Source: Chelatococcus sambhunathii (GTDB lineage: Bacteria; Pseudomonadota; Alphaproteobacteria; Rhizobiales; Methylopilaceae). From it: a stretch of DNA of 64,000 bases. The stretch spans positions 1 to 64,000 of the forward strand of contig JADBEO010000017.1 of NCBI GenBank assembly GCA_031316315.1, given 5' to 3'. Both the position numbers and the translations under genes were made by a program. Under the pieces are notes generated by a model. That model saw only the letters and a program-made list of their open reading frames with translations, did not search any database and was not told the DNA's origin. This document shows positions 57,558 through 64,000 of this stretch, in pieces (within the stretch, counting starts at the first letter, position 1; every line of letters begins with the position of its first letter).

Positions 57558-57934
57558 CCATCGCTCACTGGTGCGTTCTGTTCGGCGGGCTGCTGCCGAT
57601 CCTCTGCGCCGGGCTCGCGAAGTACTGCGCGGCGGATTTCGACAATTCGCGTCCCCGTGAATGGTTCGAGAAACAGTCCGGCTGGCGCAAGCGCGCCGAC
57701 GCCGCCCAGCGCAATGGCTGGGAGGCCTTTCCGCTGTTCGCGGCCGCCGTGCTGGTCGCGACCACGCAGGGCGCGAAGACCGGCGCGGTCGACGCGCTCG
57801 CGCTCGCCTGGGTGGCGCTGCGGCTGGCTTATGTCTGGGCTTATGTGAGCGACCGCCCGTCGCTCCGCTCGGCGCTGTTCGCCGCCGCGCTGCTCGTCAC
57901 GCTCGCGATTTTCACCGCGCCGCTCTGGACGTGA
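57554..57934 (+). CDS. MAPEG family membrane protein
   Basis: The 126-residue protein has four hydrophobic helices and the MAPEG pattern (WCVLFGGLLPILCAGLAKY, QRNGWEAFPLFAAAVLVA, ALRLAYVWAYVSDRPSLRS). MAPEG proteins include microsomal glutathione transferases; bacterial members of this short type are uncharacterised. It is translationally coupled to dapE by ATGA. Confidence 0.88.
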   Translation: MTIAHWCVLFGGLLPILCAGLAKYCAADFDNSRPREWFEKQSGWRKRADAAQRNGWEAFPLFAAAVLVATTQGAKTGAVDALALAWVALRLAYVWAYVSDRPSLRSALFAAALLVTLAIFTAPLWT

Positions 57935-57937
57935 CGC

Positions 57938-58108
57938 CTATTCCGGCGCCAGCGCCAGACCGAGCTCGGACGCCTTGGCGTGGACGTCCGACTGGTCGCG
58001 CCGGAGCCTGAGACTGATCAGGCTGGCTGGCACCTTCTCCCGTATGAGCTCCTGAAGCTGCTGGACGTTTTCGGGCGTCCACGGACGGTCTTCGCTGACC
58101 TCGGCCAT
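57938..58108 (-). CDS. Small soluble hypothetical protein (56 residues)
   Basis: The ORF starting at 58108 is preceded by a near-ideal AAGGAGG site 7 bases from ATG. The product begins MAEVSEDRPWTPENVQQL and is helical, with IREKVPASLISLRLRRDQSD in its middle. This W-T-x-E-x-x-x-L and S-x-x-x-I-S-x-x-L arrangement resembles the small helical proteins with a possible HTH seen in Rhizobiales. It lies alone between the MAPEG gene and sdhB. Confidence 0.7.
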   Translation of the reverse strand: MAEVSEDRPWTPENVQQLQELIREKVPASLISLRLRRDQSDVHAKASELGLALAPE

Positions 58109-58201
58109 TGTCGAGCCTCCTTGTCGCAGGGAGAGGTATGGACCGGCCGCAGCGCCGTCGAGCGATAGGCACGCCTAAAAAGGCGGCGCCGCGTCAGATC
58201 G

Positions 58202-58987
58202 TCAGAATTGCCGTGACACCATCATGTGCTTGATTTCGGCGATGGCCTTCGCCGGATTGAGGCCCTTCGGGCAGGCCTTGGCGCAGTTCATGATCGTGTG
58301 GCAGCGATAGAGCTTGAACGGGTCTTCCAGCCCGTCGAGCCGCTCGCCGGTCGCCTCGTCGCGGCTGTCGATCAGCCAGCGATAAGCCTGCAGCAACGCG
58401 GCTGGGCCCAGATAGCGGTCCCCGTTCCACCAGTAGCTCGGGCAGGACGTCGAGCAGCAGGCGCACAGGATGCACTCGTAGAGGCCGTCCAGCTTCTCGC
58501 GGTCCTCATGGGACTGCCGCCATTCCGCGCCGGGCGCGCGGGTGTCGGTCTTGAGCCAGGGCTCAATGGAGGCGTGCTGCGCGTAGAACTGGGTGAGATC
58601 GGGAACGAGGTCCTTGATCACCGGCATGTGCGGCAGCGGATAGATCTTCACCGTGCCGCCGTTCGAGCACTCGTCCATGCCCTTGGTGCAGGCGAGCGTG
58701 TTCGTGCCGTCGATGTTCATCGCGCAGGAGCCGCAGATGCCCTCGCGGCAGGAGCGGCGGAAGGTCAGCGTCGAGTCGACGTTGGACTTGATCCAGATCA
58801 GGCCGTCGAGAACCATCGGCCCGCAGTCGGCGCGGTCCACGAAGAAGGTGTCGACTCGCGGGTTGATCCCGTCCTCCGGGTTCCAGCGATAGACCTTAAA
58901 CTCGGTCGTCTCCTTGGCGCCCGCCGGCTTCGGCCAGACCTTGCCTTCGACGAGGCGGGAGTTCTTGGGGAGGGTGAGCTGGACCAT
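58202..58987 (-). CDS. sdhB: Succinate dehydrogenase iron-sulfur subunit
   Basis: SdhB carries electrons from SdhA to ubiquinone in complex II. The [2Fe-2S] cysteines are in [15 protein letters not shown] with a fourth in LACTK. The [4Fe-4S] and [3Fe-4S] cysteines are in [15 protein letters not shown] and [11 protein letters not shown]. At 261 residues it is normal. The start at 58987 gives [12 protein letters not shown]. It is separated from sdhA by an inserted toxin-antitoxin pair; in most genomes sdhA and sdhB are adjacent. Confidence 0.97.
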   Translation of the reverse strand: MVQLTLPKNSRLVEGKVWPKPAGAKETTEFKVYRWNPEDGINPRVDTFFVDRADCGPMVLDGLIWIKSNVDSTLTFRRSCREGICGSCAMNIDGTNTLACTKGMDECSNGGTVKIYPLPHMPVIKDLVPDLTQFYAQHASIEPWLKTDTRAPGAEWRQSHEDREKLDGLYECILCACCSTSCPSYWWNGDRYLGPAALLQAYRWLIDSRDEATGERLDGLEDPFKLYRCHTIMNCAKACPKGLNPAKAIAEIKHMMVSRQF

Positions 58988-59044
58988 CGGGGCTTCAAAC
59001 TTTCTCTTGTCCGCGGGGCATATCAGCCGCCCGCCCAAAGCAAG

Positions 59045-59467
59045 TCACTGTCTCGCGTCGATCGCCTCGGCCGCGCTGCGGACCATCGTCTTCACATCCG
59101 CGGCGCGGCATTTGCGAACGAACGCTTCATCGGCGGTGACCAGTTCGCCGTCGCCCGCCATCGCGAGGTAAAAGCAGTCGTAAGCTGAGTGATTGAGCTG
59201 AATAGCCAATCTCAAAGATGCGTCGAACAGAGCGACGGTGGATCCCACACGGCCGATCGCCCTTCTGAGTTCCGCGAGAGAGACGGCCGCCTGTCTCGAG
59301 GAGGTCATCCCGCCGCGCACTTTCTTGCACAGAACGTTGGCGACTTCCGCGAACAGGATGTCGGGCGCACCAAATATTTCGTCGAGTTCAAGCAGGCGAG
59401 CCGCGTGCTCGCTTCCGGGCTCTTCGACGACCCATTTCAACGCTATCGAGGCGTCGATGACGATCAA
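59045..59467 (-). CDS. VapC-like PIN-domain toxin
   Basis: The 140-residue PIN protein has the first catalytic Asp in MIVIDASIALKWV, the conserved Glu in FAEVANVLCKKV, and the remaining acids in AYDCFYLAMA and VTADEAFVRKC. It should be an RNase. Its start overlaps the upstream small gene by 4 bases (ATGA), and it stands 57 bases before sdhB, inside the sdh operon. It differs clearly from the FitB-like toxin at 4.9 kb. Confidence 0.88.
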   Translation of the reverse strand: MIVIDASIALKWVVEEPGSEHAARLLELDEIFGAPDILFAEVANVLCKKVRGGMTSSRQAAVSLAELRRAIGRVGSTVALFDASLRLAIQLNHSAYDCFYLAMAGDGELVTADEAFVRKCRAADVKTMVRSAAEAIDARQ

Positions 59468-59700
59468 CGGTCACGATCTTCCCTGAGGAGAATGACGCTA
59501 TCAGTCTGATCGACGTTGTACGGCGTCATGTCCCGAATGAGCTGAAAGGCGCGCGTACGAGCCGCTCGCTTCGCTTCAGAAACGCGTTCACGCTTTGTGG
59601 CGGCGCTTTCATCAAGCGCGAGAAGCCTGTTGATGCGATCGACTTTAACGTCGATCTGCCGAAGATAGCGCAGGATCAGACTGTCGGATTCGTCCGTCAT
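59464..59700 (-). CDS. Putative antitoxin paired with the VapC-like toxin
   Basis: The 78-residue product starts MTDESDSLILRYLRQIDVKV and is highly charged and helical, with a probable coiled coil in residues 8-60. It lacks a recognisable RHH, AbrB or Phd fold. The antitoxin assignment rests on size and the 4-base overlap with the toxin gene. It begins 9 bases after the sdhA stop. It may neutralise the toxin without binding DNA (inference). Confidence 0.65.
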   Translation of the reverse strand: MTDESDSLILRYLRQIDVKVDRINRLLALDESAATKRERVSEAKRAARTRAFQLIRDMTPYNVDQTDSVILLREDRDR

Positions 59701-59709
59701 GGTCGGCCC

Positions 59710-61548
59710 TCAATACACCCGCGCCTTCGGCTCGATGTACTGGATGTCGTTGGTCATCGTGTAGGTATGGACCGGCCGGTAGTCGATCGACACCGTCCTC
59801 GCCTCGACGTCGGCCCAGGCGAGCGTGTGCTTCATCCACTGCTTGTCGTCCCGGTCCGGGAAGTCCTCGCGGGCGTGGGCGCCGCGGCTCTCCTGCCGGT
59901 TGACGGCGCTTTCCATGGTCACGACCGCCTGCGAGATCAGGTTGTCGAACTCCATCGTCTCGATCAGGTCGGAGTTCCAGATCAGCGAGCGGTCGGCGAT
60001 CCCGACGTCGCCGGCGCCCGACCAGACCTGGTGGATCAGGCCCTTGCCCTCCTCCAGCACCTCGCCGGTGCGGAACACGGCGCAGTTCGACTGCATGACC
60101 TTCTGCATGTCGAGCCTGAGCTTCGCCGTCGGCGTGCCGCCGGAAGCGTTTCGCAGCCTGTCGAGGCGCTCGATCGCCATGTCGGACGCGCCCTTCGGCA
60201 GTTCAGCATGCGAGGCGTTGCGCTCGACGGTGTCGGCGCAGCGGTCCGCCGTCGCGCGGCCGAACACGACCAGGTCGATCAGCGAGTTCGAGCCGAGGCG
60301 GTTCGCGCCGTGGACCGAGACGCAGGCCGCCTCGCCGATCGCCATCAGCCCGCGGACGACCGAATCCGGGTCGCCATCGAGCTTGGTCAGCACCTCGCCG
60401 TGAAAGTTCGTGGGGATGCCGCCCATGTTGTAGTGCACGGTCGGCAGCACCGGGATCGGCTCGCGGGTGACGTCGACCCCGGCGAAGATCCGGGCGCTTT
60501 CCGAGATGCCCGGCAGGCGCTCGTGCAGGATCTTCGGGTCGAGATGGTCGAGGTGGAGGTAGATGTGATCCTTGTTCTTGCCGACGCCGCGGCCCTCCCG
60601 GATCTCGACCGTCATTGAGCGCGAGACGACATCCCGTGAGGCGAGGTCCTTCGCGGAAGGCGCATAGCGCTCCATGAAGCGGTCGCCTTCGGAATTGGTG
60701 AGGTAGCCGCCCTCCCCGCGCGCGCCCTCGGTGATGAGGCAGCCCGCGCCGTAGATGCCGGTCGGGTGGAACTGCACGAACTCCATGTCCTGGAGCGGCA
60801 GGCCGGCGCGCAGCACCATGGCGTTGCCGTCGCCGGTGCAGGTGTGGGCGGAAGTCGCCGAAAAATAAGCGCGGCCGTAGCCGCCGGTCGCCAGGATCGT
60901 GCGCTTCGACTGAAAGCGGTGGAGCGTGCCGTCGTCCATCTTGAGCGCGACGACGCCGACGCACTCGCCCTCCTCGTTCATCATCAGGTCGATGGCGAAG
61001 TATTCGATGAAGAACTGGGCTTTGGCCTTGAGGGCCGCGCCGTAGAGCGTGTGCAGGATGGCGTGGCCGGTCCGGTCGGCGGCCGCGCAGGTGCGCTGCG
61101 CGGTGCCCTTGCCGTAATGGGTCGTCATGCCGCCGAACGGCCGCTGGTAGATCTTGCCCTCTTCCGTGCGGGAAAACGGCACGCCCCAATGCTCGAGCTC
61201 GTAGACGGCGGCCGGCGCGTTCCGGACGAGGTACTCGATCGCGTCCTGGTCCCCCAGCCAGTCGGAGCCCTTGACGGTGTCGTACATGTGGAAGCGCCAG
61301 TCGTCCTCGCCCATGTTGCCGAGCGCGGCCGAGATGCCGCCCTGCGCCGCCACCGTGTGCGAGCGGGTCGGGAACACCTTGGTGATGCAGGCGGTCTTCA
61401 GCCCGGCTTCCGAGCAGCCGACGACGGCGCGCAGCCCCGCGCCGCCCGCGCCCACGACCACCACGTCGAACTGGTGGTCGGTGAAGGGATAGGCGCGGCC
61501 GTTGACCGAGGGGCCCGTCCCATTCGTCTGCGCGGCCATGGAGGTCAA
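59710..61548 (-). CDS. sdhA: Succinate dehydrogenase flavoprotein subunit
   Basis: SdhA oxidises succinate to fumarate with covalently bound FAD. The 612-residue protein shows [16 protein letters not shown], the His-FAD site [40 protein letters not shown] (in parts), the active-site Arg region, and [19 protein letters not shown]. All key residues are present. It overlaps the sdhD stop by 4 bases. Confidence 0.98.
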   Translation of the reverse strand: MTSMAAQTNGTGPSVNGRAYPFTDHQFDVVVVGAGGAGLRAVVGCSEAGLKTACITKVFPTRSHTVAAQGGISAALGNMGEDDWRFHMYDTVKGSDWLGDQDAIEYLVRNAPAAVYELEHWGVPFSRTEEGKIYQRPFGGMTTHYGKGTAQRTCAAADRTGHAILHTLYGAALKAKAQFFIEYFAIDLMMNEEGECVGVVALKMDDGTLHRFQSKRTILATGGYGRAYFSATSAHTCTGDGNAMVLRAGLPLQDMEFVQFHPTGIYGAGCLITEGARGEGGYLTNSEGDRFMERYAPSAKDLASRDVVSRSMTVEIREGRGVGKNKDHIYLHLDHLDPKILHERLPGISESARIFAGVDVTREPIPVLPTVHYNMGGIPTNFHGEVLTKLDGDPDSVVRGLMAIGEAACVSVHGANRLGSNSLIDLVVFGRATADRCADTVERNASHAELPKGASDMAIERLDRLRNASGGTPTAKLRLDMQKVMQSNCAVFRTGEVLEEGKGLIHQVWSGAGDVGIADRSLIWNSDLIETMEFDNLISQAVVTMESAVNRQESRGAHAREDFPDRDDKQWMKHTLAWADVEARTVSIDYRPVHTYTMTNDIQYIEPKARVY

Positions 61549-61922
61549 ACTCCGAAGCTGATCTTGAGCAGGGCGAAAGCAGCCGCGAGGCCGACGACGA
61601 TGGCGAAGAAGGTGTTGCCGATCAACGCGGCGATCTTGAGCAGATCGTCATGGACATAGTCCTCGATGATGACCTGCATGCCGATCCGCATATGGATGGT
61701 CGCCGAGAGCACGAAAAGCAGCATCAGGATCGCGATCCAGGGATTGCCGAGCAGGGCCGTCGCCCCGGCGTGGCTGGAGCCCGAGAGCGCGATGACGACG
61801 CCGACGAAGACCAGCACGAGCGAGAGATTGCCGATCGCGGTCAGCCGCTGGAGCCAGAAGTGCCCGGTTCCCGACTTCGCCGAGCCGAGGCCGCGGACCT
61901 GGCCAAGGGGGGTGCGCATCAT
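61545..61922 (-). CDS. sdhD: Succinate dehydrogenase membrane anchor subunit
   Basis: The 125-residue protein has three transmembrane helices and the family N-terminus [27 protein letters not shown] (seen in parts), plus [17 protein letters not shown] with the heme/quinone-site His and Asp-Tyr. It anchors complex II with SdhC. It overlaps sdhA (ATGA) and lies 10 bases after sdhC. Confidence 0.95.
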   Translation of the reverse strand: MMRTPLGQVRGLGSAKSGTGHFWLQRLTAIGNLSLVLVFVGVVIALSGSSHAGATALLGNPWIAILMLLFVLSATIHMRIGMQVIIEDYVHDDLLKIAALIGNTFFAIVVGLAAAFALLKISFGV

Positions 61923-61932
61923 GTCGCCTTTC

Positions 61933-62340
61933 TCAGCCCGCCGCGCCCTTCAGGGCGTATCCGACGATCCAGATCAGAACCGTGAGGCCGATCCCGCCGA
62001 AGAGGCAGACCCGATAGATCAACTCGCGCTCCGGGCCGAAGCCATGGCCTACGTCCCACATCAGATGCCGGACGCCGCCGAGCGCGTGGTGCACGAGCGC
62101 CCATGTATAGAAGAACAGCACGAGCTGGCCGAGGATGGAGCCGTAGATGGCCTGGACGGTCGAGAAGGCCGACGGGCCGGCCGCAGCCGACACGAGCCAG
62201 ATCACGACCAGCAACGTGCCGAAATAGAGCGCTCCGCCCGTGATCCGGTGCGCGATCGACATCATCATCGACAGCATCGGGCGGTAGATCTGCAGATGGG
62301 GCGACAGCGGCCTGCCGGATTCGGCGTGCGGCGAGTCCAT
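61933..62340 (-). CDS. sdhC: Succinate dehydrogenase cytochrome b556 subunit
   Basis: The 135-residue protein begins SPHAESGRPLSPHLQIYRP and has three helices, the quinone-site SIAHRITGGALYFG, and the heme-ligand region VHHALGGVRHLMWD. I chose the ATG at 62340 (family-like N-terminus); a TTG at 62370 would add ten residues. It is the first gene of the operon sdhC-D-A-[TA]-B. Confidence 0.95.
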   Translation of the reverse strand: MDSPHAESGRPLSPHLQIYRPMLSMMMSIAHRITGGALYFGTLLVVIWLVSAAAGPSAFSTVQAIYGSILGQLVLFFYTWALVHHALGGVRHLMWDVGHGFGPERELIYRVCLFGGIGLTVLIWIVGYALKGAAG

Positions 62341-62679
62341 GGGCTGTGGACCTTTGCCTGTCTTGAGCAATTCGAAGTTCCGCCGACGAACTAACGGATG
62401 CTGCGCCGCAGCGCAACGTCGGGCGTCGGCATGGCGGGGTCGCCTTTAGGCCATGACGGCCCGCGAAATATGAGCCAGCCGTGCGACGCGGCAAGCTGAG
62501 TTGGCCAGATTACAATCATTTAGGAGCGTCCGAGACCGCCGCAATCTTTCACGCGCGCCACGCCAATGCGTCCGTTTTCCCGCGAACCTTCGATGGGAAC
62601 CGGCACATGACGGATGCTGCGGCGGATGCCTTGATAGGGATCCGCCTGCTGTTCCAGGCCGACCGCCGGCGCGGCCCCG
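62341..62679. other. Gene-free spacer between mcd and the sdh operon
   Basis: About 340 bases between the mcd stop and the sdhC start, which should hold the sdhC promoter on the minus strand. It is slightly less GC-rich around 62510-62560. No ORF, tRNA or strong terminator hairpin was recognised. Confidence 0.5.
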
Positions 62680-63723
62680 CTATCGCGGCAGCAACAGCCA
62701 GAGATCGAGGTCGAGCACCACCGCCGCATGGTCCTTGCCGTCCTCGCCGCTCCGCGGAAAATCGCCCGGGGCGTGGTTCTTGAAGCCCGTCGTCCGGACC
62801 CTCAACGCCCCGACGTCGGTGCGGCCGGGCAGCGGCTGCTTGTCGAGGATTTCGGACCAGGCGTAGAGCGTGTCGCCGGCGAAGATCGGCGCGACGTGGC
62901 GGCCGCCATTGATCCCCGCGACGTGGAAGGCGTTCTCGAGCCCGTTGTAGCTGAGCGACCGCGCGAGGCTGATGACGTGGCCGCCATAGACGAGCCGCTT
63001 GCCGATCTTGCTGGATTTCTGGGCGAAGGCGTCGAAATGCACCTTGGCGGTGTTCTGCCAGAGGCGCGTCGCAAGCTGATGTTCGGCCTCCTCGACGGTC
63101 ATTCCGTCGACATGGTCGATCTTCTCGCCGACCTGATAGTCGTCGAAGCGCCGGGTCGATCCCGCCTCCGCGTCGTCCCATTTCGACAGGTCGATGCGCG
63201 GGCAGGCCGCGCCGAGGTTCGCCGGATCGACCGCGGCCGGCAGGTCGGGCACGACCGTGTCCTGCACCGGCCGGCCGCCCTGCATGCGCACGAGGACCCA
63301 GCGGACATATTCGAGCACGGCCGCGCCGTCGGACCGCTTTCCGCTGGTCTTCACCCAGACGACGCCGGCGTCGCCCTTGGAGGTCGGCCTGACGCCGATG
63401 ACTTCCGACGTCGAGACCAGCGTGTCGCCCGGATACACCGGCCGCAGGAACCGTCCCGCGGCGTAGCCGAGATTGGCGAAGGCGTTGAGCGACACGTCCG
63501 GCACCGTCTTGCCGAAGACGACGTGGAAGGTGATCAGGTCATCGACCGGACTGCGCGGATAGCCGACGGCGCGGGCGAAGGCGTCGGAGGACTGCACGAC
63601 GAACCGGTTGCCATAGAGCGCCTGGTTGAGCGCGACGTCGCCCTGGGTGACGGTGCGCGGGGTCGCGTGACGGATCACGTCGCCGACGATGAAATCCTCA
63701 AAGAATCGACCCGCTCCGGCCAT
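62680..63723 (-). CDS. mcd: Mesaconyl-CoA (mesaconyl-C1-CoA) hydratase, MaoC-type
   Basis: Mcd hydrates mesaconyl-C1-CoA to beta-methylmalyl-CoA in the ethylmalonyl-CoA pathway. The 347-residue double hotdog (MaoC) protein begins MAGAGRFFEDFIVGDVIRHA and contains YGNRFVVQSSDAFARAVGY, PVDDLITFHVVFGKTVPDVS, LSYNGLENAFHVAGINGG and HVAPIFAGDTLYAWSEIL. Both hotdog modules are recognisable. It and ccr mark this pathway in the organism. It is divergent from a partial gene at the window edge. Confidence 0.92.
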   Translation of the reverse strand: MAGAGRFFEDFIVGDVIRHATPRTVTQGDVALNQALYGNRFVVQSSDAFARAVGYPRSPVDDLITFHVVFGKTVPDVSLNAFANLGYAAGRFLRPVYPGDTLVSTSEVIGVRPTSKGDAGVVWVKTSGKRSDGAAVLEYVRWVLVRMQGGRPVQDTVVPDLPAAVDPANLGAACPRIDLSKWDDAEAGSTRRFDDYQVGEKIDHVDGMTVEEAEHQLATRLWQNTAKVHFDAFAQKSSKIGKRLVYGGHVISLARSLSYNGLENAFHVAGINGGRHVAPIFAGDTLYAWSEILDKQPLPGRTDVGALRVRTTGFKNHAPGDFPRSGEDGKDHAAVVLDLDLWLLLPR

Positions 63724-63934
63724 CGTCGCGCTCCCGCAAACGCCATTGTGCGGCGCCGTAAATGGCACGATGCGCCCCGCCGGGCGACTTCGACATTCGC
63801 CGCACGCCCTTTCCGGATGGTGAAGGCGGGCGAGCGATTGCTCCACATTCGCTTCACGCGGTTTTCAAAGGCGGCATGCCAACGTGCCTCCCGTCAGAGG
63901 CCGGGCCCGCCGGGCCGACGCATCGGGGAATTTC

Positions 63935-64000
63935 ATGTCGCAGGTCGAGCTGATCCACCCGCTGAGCGAAGTCGTCGAGATCGACGTTCTCGACCGGGCC
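63935..64000 (+). CDS. 5' fragment of a gene running off the window
   Basis: An ATG at 63935 opens a frame that stays open for 22 codons to the window edge (MSQVELIHPLSEVVEIDVLD...). The codon use fits the surrounding genes, but no family is recognised from so little sequence. The 211-base spacer before it probably contains divergent promoters for it and for mcd. Confidence 0.45.
   Translation, partial: MSQVELIHPLSEVVEIDVLDRA

Overview
The window is GC-rich, densely packed chromosomal DNA from an alphaproteobacterium, most likely of the order Hyphomicrobiales (Rhizobiales). The evidence is the gene order mutM-ubiE-ubiB-coaBC-dut, the block mnmE-mnmG-rsmG-parA-parB facing holA with two perfect parS sites, an ActR/RegA-type response regulator, GTG start codons at several genes and an AUU-initiated infC. 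Two marker enzymes of the ethylmalonyl-CoA pathway are present: crotonyl-CoA carboxylase/reductase (ccr, 34.5 kb) and mesaconyl-CoA hydratase (mcd, 62.7 kb). The organism therefore probably assimilates C2 units, possibly in a methylotrophic lifestyle, without a glyoxylate bypass. The genus cannot be named from sequence alone.

Layout. 0-1.6 kb: tandem TPM-domain membrane proteins. 1.7-8.2 kb (minus): ubiE, ubiB, a FitAB-like toxin-antitoxin pair, coaBC, dut, an Rrf2 regulator and cysK. 8.4-13.8 kb: mutM, a GFA-family protein, an enoyl-CoA hydratase, a metallo-beta-lactamase-fold hydrolase, a DUF188 protein, infC and an ActR-like regulator. 13.8-26.8 kb: a complete, divergently arranged type II secretion system. 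gspE-L-M-C run leftward and gspD-O-F-G-H-I-J-K run rightward. A secreted GlcG/HbpS-like protein sits at the head of the left arm, and the 722-base spacer between the arms is partly AT-rich. 26.8-30 kb: an EAL phosphodiesterase, tRNA-Arg and an orphan histidine kinase. 30-33.3 kb: rpmH-rnpA-yidC and engB. 33.4-36.8 kb: a cupin, a GlsB-like membrane protein, ccr, an unknown PUA-like ORF and panD. 37-44 kb: holA facing parB-parA-rsmG-mnmG-mnmE. 44-53.4 kb: a YyaL-like protein, an L,D-transpeptidase, a TetR regulator with an AbrB-family permease, rlmN, and a divergent reductase/HTH-regulator pair. 53.4-58.1 kb: rplS, trmD, a GNAT acetyltransferase, dapD, dapE and a MAPEG protein. 58.2-62.3 kb (minus): sdhC-sdhD-sdhA-[antitoxin-toxin]-sdhB, with a toxin-antitoxin pair lodged inside the succinate dehydrogenase operon. 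62.7-63.7 kb: mcd, followed by the first codons of a rightward gene.

Most of the content is housekeeping. The parts most worth attention are the type II secretion locus with its embedded possible cargo gene and low-complexity insertions; the toxin-antitoxin pairs inside two core-metabolism transcription units; the tightly coupled ccr-orf-panD cluster, which links the ethylmalonyl-CoA pathway to CoA precursor supply; and several small genes with good ribosome binding sites. Paired inverted intergenic repeats of at least three types punctuate the operons. No CRISPR array, rRNA, phage, transposase or insertion sequence was seen. dnaA is absent, although several genes usually close to the replication or partition region are here. 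No clearly novel multi-gene system can be demonstrated from this sequence; the candidates are listed as findings.
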